This document shows, piece after piece, positions 1 to 11,968 of a DNA stretch of 64,000 bases. This DNA is from CAIWHR01 sp963816925 (GTDB lineage: Bacteria; Pseudomonadota; Gammaproteobacteria; Burkholderiales; Casimicrobiaceae). Within the stretch, counting starts at the first letter, position 1. Every line of letters starts with the position of its first letter. A program made the translations under genes and the position numbers. The stretch covers positions 186,001 through 250,000 of the forward strand of contig CAWFMY010000005.1 in NCBI GenBank assembly GCA_963816925.1. The letters run 5' to 3'. The notes beneath the pieces were generated by a model that worked only from the letters and a program-made list of their open reading frames with translations, was not told where the DNA came from and searched no databases.

Positions 1-930
1 CTGCTGCCGCGCGTGCTGCCGGACGGTGGGAAGAACACGATCCGGATCAATCGCCTGAAGGACAAGCTCGGCAATCGGTCGAACGCCTCGGCGGAAGTCG
101 AATTCGATGCGGCGCTCGCGTGGCCGATCGGCGAAGGCGGACGCGGTATAGCGACGATTCTCGAAATGGTGCAGCACACGCGGCTCGATTGCGTGCTGGC
201 GACGGCGGGCATGATGCGCGCGGCGCTTGCTCGCGCAATTCACCACGCGCGGCATCGGGTCGCTTTTGGCCGGACGCTCGCGACGCAGCCGCTGATGCAG
301 GAAGTGCTGGCGGACATCGCACTCGAAAGCGAAGCCGCCACGGCCCTGGCATTGCGCCTCGCGCGCGCCTACGACGCGCCCGAAGGGCATCCGGAGCGCG
401 CCCTCGCGCGGCTCGTCACGCCGGCCGCGAAATACTGGGTCTGCAAGCGCGGCCCGGCGCTGGCTGCCGAGGCGATGGAAGCGCTGGGTGGCAACGGCTA
501 TGTCGAGGAATCCGGCTTGCCGCGCCTCTACCGCGAGATGCCGGTCAACTCGATCTGGGAAGGCTCGGGCAACGTCATGTGCCTCGACGTGGTCCGCGCG
601 GCGCGGCGCGAGCCGGACGGCGTCGCGGCGCTCGCCGCCCTGCTCGACGAAGCACGCAACGTGAACTCCGTTTACGATGCATTCGTCGCCGCGCTGCTGC
701 GCGAACTCGCGGCGCTGGCCGACGAAACCGCCGTCGCGCGGCGAATTGCGCAAGGTATTGCCACGGCGGTCGCGGCGTCGCTGCTGCTGCGCAACGCGCC
801 GGCGCCTGTGGCCGACGCGTACTGCGCGACGCGCCTTGCGCCGGTTGCGTTCGGCGGCGGCGCGTTCGGTGCGACGCCGTTGCGAGGCGGCGACGCCGCT
901 CCGATCGTCGCCCGCGCGTTGCCGGACTGA
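1..930 (+). CDS. aidB: AidB-like acyl-CoA dehydrogenase, C-terminal part (5' end outside window)
   Basis: The reading frame is open from base 1, so the gene starts upstream of the window; 309 residues are visible. They match the C-terminal half of the AidB/isovaleryl-CoA dehydrogenase-like branch of flavin acyl-CoA dehydrogenases. Visible family motifs are RLKDKLGNRSNAS, the block around LGGNGY and EESGLPRLYREMPVNSIWEGSGN. In E. coli AidB is induced by alkylation damage, carries FAD and binds DNA through its last domain. Here the region after the flavin domain is short and rich in Ala and Arg, so a DNA-binding role is not shown. No damage-response gene lies beside it within the window. Confidence 0.85.
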   Translation: MLPRVLPDGGKNTIRINRLKDKLGNRSNASAEVEFDAALAWPIGEGGRGIATILEMVQHTRLDCVLATAGMMRAALARAIHHARHRVAFGRTLATQPLMQEVLADIALESEAATALALRLARAYDAPEGHPERALARLVTPAAKYWVCKRGPALAAEAMEALGGNGYVEESGLPRLYREMPVNSIWEGSGNVMCLDVVRAARREPDGVAALAALLDEARNVNSVYDAFVAALLRELAALADETAVARRIAQGIATAVAASLLLRNAPAPVADAYCATRLAPVAFGGGAFGATPLRGGDAAPIVARALPD

Positions 931-967
931 CCCCCGACCTTTCGCGTCCACGACGCGATCGAGCGTT

Positions 968-1888
968 CTATCGAGGCGGCGACTCCGTCGCCAGCGCTTT
1001 CCGGATATCGCGGAGCTTTGCCTTGACGCGGCGCTCGTTGTCGAGGCCGATCCGCACCATCATCTTCTGTCCGGCGCTCCGGCCTTCGAGGTCGGGGTCG
1101 GCAAATTCGTACAGGACCTTGGTCTGGGTGAGGTAGAGCGGCGGCGGCGGCTCGGGAGCCGCCAGCAGATGGTCGATCACCGCGATCACCCGGTCGTTGA
1201 AATAACCCTTCGGGTAACCCAATTCGACGTACGCCTGCTGAAGCAGCGGATACAGGCGCACGTAGAATCCCGCCATCCGCGCGGTGTCGATCGCCTCCAC
1301 GGCGCTCACGTACGCGGAATAGCGGGCGCCGTTGTCGGCCGCAATGGCCGTCCCGCGCGCGCCGGTGGTCGTCGCCAGCAACCCCGCGACACGCCGGGTC
1401 GGCAGTACCTGGACGGCGATCGTCTCGTGGGGCAGCCCGTCGACCGTCGCGACGATATGACGAATGAACCCGTCGGGAATCAGCAGCGGGAGCCAGGTGT
1501 CGCCGTTCAGGATCGTCGCGATCGCGTTCTTCGCCAGCGCATCGCTATCGTCCAGCGGCGGCAGTTGCGGCTGGGGCGGCGCCGCGTCCGACACCCCCGT
1601 GATGTTCTCGACGGGATGGCGGATCCCCGGTTCGGGTTGCTCGACCGCGGGTGTCCGGGCGACGGGCGGTGCGGGAGCCGGCGCCGGCGCATTGACGCCC
1701 GATCGCAGGAAATAGAAGGCCGCGCCACCGGCGATCACGGCAAGGACCACGAGCGCGACGATCGGCGCCGCCGATCGCTTTCTCGCTCTTGCATGGCCGA
1801 CGGACGCCGGAGCTTCCGCAACCGGGTCGCCCAGCACAAATTCAGGATCAGGATCGAGCACGTTGGTAGGCACAGTGATCGTCGTCAT
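968..1888 (-). CDS. DUF3014 domain membrane-anchored protein
   Basis: A 306-residue protein. The N-terminal 40 residues are polar, then a single hydrophobic segment (APIVALVVLAVIAGGAAFYFL) is followed by a Pro/Ala-rich linker and a soluble C-terminal domain ending in KMMVRIGLDNERRVKAKL. This topology and the C-terminal block resemble the uncharacterised DUF3014 family, expected to face the periplasm. I chose the ATG at 1888 because the residues further upstream (to 1936) look like untranslated leader and the family begins close to the membrane segment. The gene is convergent with aidB. Function is unknown. Confidence 0.7.
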   Translation of the reverse strand: MTTITVPTNVLDPDPEFVLGDPVAEAPASVGHARARKRSAAPIVALVVLAVIAGGAAFYFLRSGVNAPAPAPAPPVARTPAVEQPEPGIRHPVENITGVSDAAPPQPQLPPLDDSDALAKNAIATILNGDTWLPLLIPDGFIRHIVATVDGLPHETIAVQVLPTRRVAGLLATTTGARGTAIAADNGARYSAYVSAVEAIDTARMAGFYVRLYPLLQQAYVELGYPKGYFNDRVIAVIDHLLAAPEPPPPLYLTQTKVLYEFADPDLEGRSAGQKMMVRIGLDNERRVKAKLRDIRKALATESPPR

Positions 1889-2031
1889 CCAATCGATGCT
1901 CGATTGGAGTTGCGGCCGGCACGAAGAGTTCCCCATCCGGCCAATGCACGGCCTGCGACGGCAATCGTCAAGCGCAGGAAACGCCGGTCTTCAAGCGGTC
2001 GGGGGCAGCCGATAGAACTGGCTGCGGGAGA

Positions 2032-2820
2032 TCAGTCGTCCAGCAGCAGTTCCGTCCGCGAGGCCGGGTCCTGCTTGTAGAACCACATGAACTGCTTGTA
2101 GACCTTCACGTACTCGTGCAACAACAGCGTCGGGTCCGCGAAAAACACCTCGGACAGCACGGCGAAGAATTCCGCCGGCGACTCGGCCGCATACGGGTCG
2201 ATCGCCGTGTTCTCGCCGCGCTCGACCCGCGCGCGGAAGTCGTCGTACGCGGCGGTCAGCGATTTCTTCCAGATGTGCGGCGGCATCGTCGCGGGCAGCG
2301 GCGGGCAGCCGTTCGCCTCGCCGTTGCGCATGTCGAGCTTGTGCGCGAATTCGTGGATCACGAGGTTCATGCCGGCTTCGTCCCAGTCGGACGACGCCTC
2401 GACGTCGGGCCAGGACAGCACGACCGGCCCGCCCGGCATCGCCTCGCCGGCGAGGGGCCCGTCGTTGACGTGCACGACCCCGGCGTCATCCTCGAACTCC
2501 CACCCGGGAATGAACTCGTCGGGGTAGACGATGACGTTTTCCCAGCCGTCGTAGTAGGCCATCTCGAGATTGAGCACCAGCACGCACGCCTGGATCGCGA
2601 TGATCACGCGCTGCAGCGGCGTGACCTCATGGCCGCGCGCCCCGACGATCGACTTCGCGGACAGGAACAGGATGACCTTCGCGCGCAATCGCGCGAGCTC
2701 TTCGTCGGTGTAGATCGCGACGAACGGCAGCGACTCGAGCGCCTCGCGCCACAGCGCATCCGGAATCGCCGAGCTGCGGAGCACGCGCTGCTGGCGCCAC
2801 TTGCGAAGGCCGGCGAGCAT
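2032..2820 (-). CDS. mtfA: MtfA-like M90 zinc metallopeptidase
   Basis: A 262-residue protein with the gluzincin motif HEFAH (in VIHEFAHKLDMRNG, near residue 150), characteristic of the M90/MtfA family. In enterobacteria MtfA is a cytosolic aminopeptidase that binds the repressor Mlc and so modulates the glucose phosphotransferase system; Mlc is not seen here, so that role is not implied. The start at 2820 is preferred: it lies 7 bases after the rmuC stop (2828), whereas the longer open frame to 2898 would run into rmuC. The two genes are probably co-transcribed. Confidence 0.85.
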   Translation of the reverse strand: MLAGLRKWRQQRVLRSSAIPDALWREALESLPFVAIYTDEELARLRAKVILFLSAKSIVGARGHEVTPLQRVIIAIQACVLVLNLEMAYYDGWENVIVYPDEFIPGWEFEDDAGVVHVNDGPLAGEAMPGGPVVLSWPDVEASSDWDEAGMNLVIHEFAHKLDMRNGEANGCPPLPATMPPHIWKKSLTAAYDDFRARVERGENTAIDPYAAESPAEFFAVLSEVFFADPTLLLHEYVKVYKQFMWFYKQDPASRTELLLDD

Positions 2821-2827
2821 GGAGGTG

Positions 2828-4174
2828 TCAGCCGTCGTCGCGCGATTCTCGTGTCGCCGATGCTTCGCCCGCATCACCCGGATCGACGATGTCCGCATCG
2901 AGCGCGGCGCCGATCAGGCGGGCCGCCTCGGGCGCCGGCAACGTCTCGACGTTGCGCAATTCGCGCGCGATCGCGCGGCTGCGCACGCCTGCCCGTTCCA
3001 GCTCCTCGCCGGCCTTGTCGATGCGCTCCTTGGTCTTCGCGAGCACATCCCCGAACTTGCCGAATTCGTTCTTGACCGCGCCCAGGACTTTCCACACCTC
3101 GCTCGATCGCTGCTCGATCGCGAGGGTACGGAATCCCATCTGCAGGCTGTTCAGCAGCGCCATGAAATTGGTGGGGCCGACGAGCGTCACGCGATAGTCG
3201 CGCTGCAGCGCCTCGGCAAAGCCTGCGCGCGACATCATCTCGGCGTAGAGGCCTTCGGTCGGCACGAACAGGATCGCGAAATCGGTTGTATGGGGCGGGG
3301 CCACGTAGAGCTCATGGATCGTCTTTGCCTGCAATCGAAGAAAGTCGGCAAGCGACTTTCGTGCCAGGTCGGCGGACGGCGCGTCCGCCCGCTCCAGCGC
3401 GTCCTGCAGGCGCTGCCAGTCGTCGAGCGGAAACTTGGCGTCGACCGGCAGCCAGCACGACTTGCCGTCGTCGCCCCGACCCGGCAGGCGAATGGCGAAC
3501 TCGACGCGCTTGCCCGTTCCCGGCACGGTTTCGACGTTCGTATCGTATTGCTGCGGCGTCAGCACCTCCGACAGCAGCGCCGCGAGCTGGACCTCGCCCC
3601 AGGTGCCGCGCGTCTTGACGTTGGTCAGCACGCGTTTCAAGTCGCCGACGCCGACCGCCAGCGTCTGCATCTCGCCCAGCCCCTTGTGCACCTGCTCGAG
3701 GCGGTCGGACACCTGCTTGAACGACGCGCCCAGCCGCTGGTCGAGCGTGGTCTGCAGCTTCTCGTCGACCGTCGCGCGCATTTGCTCCAGCTTCTGCGCG
3801 TTTTCGGTGCGCAACGCGTCAAGCTTCTGCTCGACCGTCGCCCGGACCGCCTCGAGGCGCGCCTCGTTCGATTTCGTGAGCTCGGCGAGCCGCTCGCCGA
3901 AATGCTTCAGCTGGTCGTTCTGCGTGCCGGCCATGCCGGTGAGCTGCTGCTGGGTCGCCTGCGCCTGCCGGCCGAGCGTGCCGCCCAGTTCCTCGCGCGC
4001 GTTCTTCGCCGCCATTGCCTGCTCGCTACGCGCATTCGCGAGGTCCAGCTTCAGGTCGCGCTCGAAATCGTCGCTTTTCGCCCCCAGCACCGCGAGCTTG
4101 CCGAGCGCAAGCGCCACGAGCACGACGACGACTCCGAGCGCCGCGAGAATTGCATAGGTCCAGATTTCCTGCAT
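2828..4174 (-). CDS. rmuC: DNA recombination protein RmuC
   Basis: A 448-residue protein. The first 20 residues form a membrane anchor (ILAALGVVVVLVALALGKLAV). A long coiled coil follows (about residues 30-170, rich in Glu, Arg, Lys and Gln), then the conserved RmuC nuclease-like domain with GTWGEVQLAALL, LPVDAKFPLDDW and FVPTEGLY. RmuC limits inversions between short inverted repeats in E. coli and its core belongs to the restriction-endonuclease-like superfamily. It is the first gene of a probable rmuC-mtfA pair. Length and domain order are normal. Confidence 0.93.
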   Translation of the reverse strand: MQEIWTYAILAALGVVVVLVALALGKLAVLGAKSDDFERDLKLDLANARSEQAMAAKNAREELGGTLGRQAQATQQQLTGMAGTQNDQLKHFGERLAELTKSNEARLEAVRATVEQKLDALRTENAQKLEQMRATVDEKLQTTLDQRLGASFKQVSDRLEQVHKGLGEMQTLAVGVGDLKRVLTNVKTRGTWGEVQLAALLSEVLTPQQYDTNVETVPGTGKRVEFAIRLPGRGDDGKSCWLPVDAKFPLDDWQRLQDALERADAPSADLARKSLADFLRLQAKTIHELYVAPPHTTDFAILFVPTEGLYAEMMSRAGFAEALQRDYRVTLVGPTNFMALLNSLQMGFRTLAIEQRSSEVWKVLGAVKNEFGKFGDVLAKTKERIDKAGEELERAGVRSRAIARELRNVETLPAPEAARLIGAALDADIVDPGDAGEASATRESRDDG

Positions 4175-4200
4175 GCGAGCGCGAGTTTACTACGCTGGAA

Positions 4201-5220
4201 TCACCCACCGAGCGCGAGTGCGGCGAACGATGCGAGCCAGTGGCCGCCCAGGTAATCGGCGCCGTCGAGACCGGCAAGCCCGGCGGCGAGATGAACCGCT
4301 GCCGCTTCCCGCGCCACCGACCCGCGCGGATCGTGTTCCGGAAGCGCTTCCGCGATGCCGCGAAAGCACCATGCGCGTGACAGGTTGAGCCCGTCGAGAT
4401 GCACGATGTGCGGATCGCGGCGGTCGCTCACGATGACGGGAGTGAACAACTGCGCCGGATGCCGCTTTTCCATCGCGGGGAGGAACGCGGACAGCCATTG
4501 CGCGAACTCGGCCGGCGCAAGGACGCGCCGCATCAGCGCCGCTTCGACGAGCGCGGGCGACAGGAAATCGAAGGACGACGGCTCCCACGCTGCCGGAATG
4601 TCACGATCGGTCCCGTACCATGCGCGCGCCGAATCGCCGCAAAGGTTGGCGAGCACGGTTTCGCCCGCGCGCCTTGCGTAGTCGAGCGCGAACAACAATC
4701 CGAACGCGCTGTTCGAGTGCATGCCGTAGCGAATCGGGTAATCCGCCTTCGGCAGCCAGGCGAGATAGCGATCGACAATCGCGCGCGCGAGCGGCGCGAG
4801 TTGCGCGGACCAGCGGCGCGCGTCGTCATCCGCGGACTGCGCAAGCTCGTCGGCGAGCTTCAGCAGCCACGTCCAGCCATAGGGCCGCTCGAAGGATTGC
4901 GCATGAGGTCGCCGCAGATAGGCGCATTCGGCGGCGATGTTGGCCGGCGCGAGATGACGATCGAGGAGTGCGTCGATCGCCGCGCGGCGCGGCAGTGCCG
5001 GATGCAATCGGCGCACGTGCACCAGCAGCCAGTGCATGTGCACGCAGGAATGCCAGTCGTAGCTGCCGTAGAACGCGGGATGCAGCACGCGCGGCGGCGC
5101 GAGATCGGCATCGTCGCCAAGCACGTGGTCCTGCTTGCCGGGGTATTCGCGAACGACGTTCGCGAGAGCGGTTTCGGCGAAGCGCGCGGCGGCGGCTGCG
5201 TCGAGCGACGGCAGGCTCAT
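4201..5220 (-). CDS. DUF2891 family protein
   Basis: A 339-residue soluble protein matching the uncharacterised DUF2891 family. Typical blocks are HPAFYGSYDWHSCVHMHWLL near residue 50, FERPYGWTWLLKL and the terminal DYLGGHWLASFAALALG. The many conserved Trp, His and Tyr residues in an all-helical layout suggest an (alpha/alpha)-barrel-like fold, but no activity is established. The stop of typA (5227) lies 6 bases upstream of this start, so the gene is probably the second of a typA operon. Confidence 0.85.
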   Translation of the reverse strand: MSLPSLDAAAAARFAETALANVVREYPGKQDHVLGDDADLAPPRVLHPAFYGSYDWHSCVHMHWLLVHVRRLHPALPRRAAIDALLDRHLAPANIAAECAYLRRPHAQSFERPYGWTWLLKLADELAQSADDDARRWSAQLAPLARAIVDRYLAWLPKADYPIRYGMHSNSAFGLLFALDYARRAGETVLANLCGDSARAWYGTDRDIPAAWEPSSFDFLSPALVEAALMRRVLAPAEFAQWLSAFLPAMEKRHPAQLFTPVIVSDRRDPHIVHLDGLNLSRAWCFRGIAEALPEHDPRGSVAREAAAVHLAAGLAGLDGADYLGGHWLASFAALALGG

Positions 5221-5226
5221 GCCCGG

Positions 5227-7083
<1,857 letters not shown>

Positions 7084-7153
7084 GATCGTTTCAGGGTCTT
7101 TTGCAGTGCACTGCGCGCGCTGCTTCGGCGACGGACGCTGCGGTAAATTCTCA

Positions 7154-7159
7154 ATTATA
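7154..7159 (-). promoter_or_regulatory. Candidate -10 box for typA
   Basis: On the minus strand this is a perfect TATAAT about 70 bases before the typA start. I see no convincing -35 at the usual distance. It lies 55 bases from the rhlE -10, so the two genes use a compact divergent promoter region. Confidence 0.5.
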
Positions 7160-7190
7160 GCCTGTTTTGGCAGTTCCCGGCCAGAAATAT

Positions 7191-7219
7191 TTCGCAAAAT
7201 CCGAAACTTAGCCTATAAT
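7191..7219 (+). promoter_or_regulatory. Sigma-70 promoter of rhlE
   Basis: A TTCGCA at 7191-7196 (4 of 6 bases of the -35 consensus) is followed after 17 bases by a perfect TATAAT at 7214-7219. This places the transcript start near 7226, about 150 bases before the rhlE start codon, so the mRNA has a long leader. Confidence 0.75.
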
Positions 7220-7270
7220 CAGGGTCGGGCGGCCGTTCCGGTCACCGCCTCGGAAAACGTCCGATGGACC

Positions 7271-7310
7271 GTGGGCTGCGATTGCGCGACTGGCGTCGCG
7301 CGCAGCCCAC
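7271..7310 (+). promoter_or_regulatory. Strong hairpin in the rhlE 5' leader
   Basis: GTGGGCTGCG (7271-7280) and CGCAGCCCAC (7301-7310) are perfect 10-base complements, and the interior holds a further CGCGAC/GTCGCG stem. A second small stem ATCCC-GAGA-GGGAT lies at 7342-7355, just before the Shine-Dalgarno AGGAG. The pair looks like a structured 5' leader; there is no U-run, so it is not a simple terminator. Confidence 0.6.
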
Positions 7311-7375
7311 GATTTGAACCCTTTGCTGCCTGGACCGGAAATCCCGAGAGGGATGGGCCGCTTCCAGGAGCCTCC

Positions 7376-8890
7376 ATGAGTAGTGTTACGAGCTTTGCCG
7401 AGCTCGGACTGCGACCCGAACTCCTTCGGGCCGTGGAAGAAGCCGGCTATACGACGCCCACGCCGATCCAGGCGCAGGCAATTCCCGTCATCCTGGCGGG
7501 CAAAGATGTCATGGGCGGCGCCCAGACCGGAACCGGCAAGACCGCCGGCTTCGCGCTGCCGATCCTGCAGAAGTTCCTGCCCCTCGCAAACGCGAGCCCC
7601 TCGCCGGCGCGGCATCCGGTGCGCGCGCTGATCCTCACGCCGACGCGCGAACTGGCGGTGCAGGTCGAGGAATCGTTCCGCACCTACGGCAAGCACACGA
7701 ACCTGCGCTCGACGGTCGTGTTCGGCGGCGTCGACATCAAGCAGCAGCTCCCCATCGTGCGCGGCGGCATCGAGATCCTCGTCGCCACGCCGGGCCGGCT
7801 GCTCGACCACATCGAGCAGAAGAGCGTCTATCTCGGACAGGTCGAGGTCTTCGTCCTCGACGAGGCCGACCGGATGCTCGACATGGGCTTCATCCCGGAC
7901 ATCAAGCGGATCATGGCGCTGCTGCCGGCGCGCGAGAAGCGCCAGAACCTGCTGTTCTCGGCGACCTTCTCGGGCGAAATCAAGAAGCTCGCCGATCAGC
8001 TGCTCAATGCGCCGCAGTTGATCGAAGTCGCGAAGCGCAACACGGCGGCGGAAACCGTATCGCAATTCGCGTACAAGGTGCCCGCGGAAGCGAAGCGCGC
8101 GCTGCTCGAGCATCTCGTGCGCTCGCGCAACCTCACGCAGGTGCTGTGCTTCGTGCGCACCAAGCACGGCACGGCGCGGCTCGCGCGCCAGCTCGAAAAA
8201 GACGGCTTCAGCACCGACGCGATCCACGGCGACAAGACGCAGCAGGCGCGCATGGAAGCGCTCGATGCGTTCAAGGAAGGCAAGCTGCAGGTGCTGGTCG
8301 CGACCGACGTCGCCGCGCGCGGACTCGACATCGACGACCTTCCGATCGTCGTCAATTACGAGTTGCCGCACGTTCCCGAGGATTACATTCACCGCATCGG
8401 CCGCACCGGTCGCGCCGGCGCATCGGGTGAGGCGATCTCGCTGGTCGCGCCGGACGAGGAACGCTATCTCGCCGACATCGAGCGACTGCTGAAGAAGAAG
8501 GTCGACATCGTGACCTCCGAGGGATTCGATCTCGCGACGGCACGCTTCGACAAGCCGGAGCGCACCGTGCGCGGCAAGCCGGGCGAGCGCCCGGCGCGTG
8601 CGCCCCGCGGATCGCCCGCGCCGAAGGCGGTTCCCGGGAGCGTGGAAGGCGTCGCGCGCCACCGCGAACGTACGATCGGCGATGCGCCGCACGCGCCGGC
8701 CCGCGGCGAGACGCGCCGCGAGGAACGCGAACGCGCGTATGCCCTCAATCCCGACCAGCCGGCGACGGCGCGCCCGAGCGAGCCTGCCGCTTCCGCCGGC
8801 GACGCGGCGCATCGCAGGCCGCACGGCCACGGCAAGCAGGTTCCGGCATTGCTGATGAAGCGCAAGAGCAGCGAGCCGGAAAAGGTCTGA
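7376..8890 (+). CDS. rhlE: DEAD-box ATP-dependent RNA helicase RhlE
   Basis: A 504-residue DEAD-box helicase with all core motifs: the Q motif (TTPTPIQAQAIP), AQTGTGKT, PTRELAVQ, VATPGRLLD, DEAD, SAT, HGDKTQQ, DVAARGLDI and HRIGRTGRAG. The RecA-like core occupies about residues 1-370. A basic, Pro/Arg-rich disordered tail follows, as in other RhlE proteins, which act in ribosome assembly and mRNA turnover. AGGAG at 7366-7370 lies 5 bases before the chosen ATG; the much longer upstream open frame is leader sequence. The structured leader suggests control at the RNA level. Confidence 0.95.
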   Translation: MSSVTSFAELGLRPELLRAVEEAGYTTPTPIQAQAIPVILAGKDVMGGAQTGTGKTAGFALPILQKFLPLANASPSPARHPVRALILTPTRELAVQVEESFRTYGKHTNLRSTVVFGGVDIKQQLPIVRGGIEILVATPGRLLDHIEQKSVYLGQVEVFVLDEADRMLDMGFIPDIKRIMALLPAREKRQNLLFSATFSGEIKKLADQLLNAPQLIEVAKRNTAAETVSQFAYKVPAEAKRALLEHLVRSRNLTQVLCFVRTKHGTARLARQLEKDGFSTDAIHGDKTQQARMEALDAFKEGKLQVLVATDVAARGLDIDDLPIVVNYELPHVPEDYIHRIGRTGRAGASGEAISLVAPDEERYLADIERLLKKKVDIVTSEGFDLATARFDKPERTVRGKPGERPARAPRGSPAPKAVPGSVEGVARHRERTIGDAPHAPARGETRREERERAYALNPDQPATARPSEPAASAGDAAHRRPHGHGKQVPALLMKRKSSEPEKV

Positions 8891-8907
8891 TCGCCGCCGG
8901 ATTCGTC

Positions 8908-9957
8908 ATGCAATCCGGTCGCACGCGTCACGCAATGATCGCGGCCCCTGCGTTCCTCGCGATGTTGGTGGCGGGCCTCGCAATGCCGGTCGCAGCCGCC
9001 TCGTCGAGGACGTTCGTCGCAGCGGGTGGCAGCGATGCCAACATCTGCTCGCTCGTCTCGCCCTGCCGGTCCTTCAGCGCCGCGCTCGCGCAAACCGCCG
9101 CCGGCGGCGAGATTGTCGTGCTCGATTCCGCCGGCTACGGCACGGTCGTCATCGACAAGGCCGTCGCGATCACTGTGCCCGCAGGCGTTTATGCCGGAAT
9201 CACGGTTCCTGCCGGCGGGACCGGTGTTCTCGTGACGGCGGCCGGCACCGACGACGTTCTGCTGCAGGGATTGACCATCACGGGTCAGCAGGGTGGCGTG
9301 GGCGTCAAGCTGACGAGCGCCGGGACGCTCGTGCTCGATCATTGCACGATTCGAGGATTTGCCTTTCCGGGCTTCTCGACACCCGGGCCGAAGCCCCCGC
9401 CGCCGATCGCGGCGGCGCTTCACGTCGAGGGACCGGGCCGCTTCCTCGTGCGCGATTCGCTGTTCACCCGAAACACGGCCGCCTTGATGATCGGGTACTC
9501 GGCCGCGCATCACGAGGGCTCGATCGAGCATTCGACCTTTGCCGCGAATCTAACCGGAATCGACGTTGCCGACAGCACGGACCTGACGGTGACCGACTCG
9601 ACAATTTCAGGTACGACCACGCTCAGTGGTGCCGGCCTGTTCGCAACGGCCGGTGTTGCGCCGGTCTCGCGAATCCGTTTCACGCGAACGACGATCCAGC
9701 GCTTCGCCTGGGGCATTTATGCATCGAGCGGGCCAGTGGCCAACAGCGTGATCGTCGTCGACTCGGACATCTCGCAAAACGACATCGGCGTCACAACCAA
9801 CCTGGGCGGCTACGTGTCCCTCAGCGGCTCGCGCTTGACCCACAACAACACTGCCGTGTACGCCCCGACGTATCCAGTCCACACGTCCGGCACCAACTTC
9901 TTCGCCGACAACGGCACCGACGGCGACCCGTTACTCCCCCCGGCCGGCGTCAAGTAG
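8908..9957 (+). CDS. Secreted right-handed beta-helix repeat protein
   Basis: A 349-residue protein with a Sec signal peptide (hydrophobic run MIAAPAFLAMLVAGLAMPVAAA, cleavage expected after about residue 31). It then shows repeating short beta-strand units (AGVYAGITVPAGG, LQGLTITGQQGGVGVKL, VRDSLFTRNTAAL) typical of the pectate-lyase-like parallel beta-helix. A Cys pair (ICSLVSPCRSF) near residue 50 may form a disulphide. No catalytic residues can be assigned. The N-terminal third closely resembles the protein at 39341-40426, so the two are paralogues. It may start at the inner ATG at 8935; both leave the signal peptide intact. Confidence 0.75.
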   Translation: MQSGRTRHAMIAAPAFLAMLVAGLAMPVAAASSRTFVAAGGSDANICSLVSPCRSFSAALAQTAAGGEIVVLDSAGYGTVVIDKAVAITVPAGVYAGITVPAGGTGVLVTAAGTDDVLLQGLTITGQQGGVGVKLTSAGTLVLDHCTIRGFAFPGFSTPGPKPPPPIAAALHVEGPGRFLVRDSLFTRNTAALMIGYSAAHHEGSIEHSTFAANLTGIDVADSTDLTVTDSTISGTTTLSGAGLFATAGVAPVSRIRFTRTTIQRFAWGIYASSGPVANSVIVVDSDISQNDIGVTTNLGGYVSLSGSRLTHNNTAVYAPTYPVHTSGTNFFADNGTDGDPLLPPAGVK

Positions 9958-10071
9958 TCGGGCACCGCCCTCGCCCACCCGGGCGAGCCGCTGCGGGATG
10001 CACGACTTTTCGCCGATAATGGCGAACGGTCATGGCGCGGGCATCATGGGACGCCGTACAGGCCGATACCA

Positions 10072-11922
<1,851 letters not shown>

Positions 11923-11968
11923 CCGCCCCGACACGAAGTCCCCATTCATTCCGCACGGAGGATTCACC

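Noticed and set aside
7208..8830. 540-residue minus-strand frame opposite rhlE
   Set aside because: Shadow of rhlE; it would also start inside a coding region and run over the rhlE promoter.
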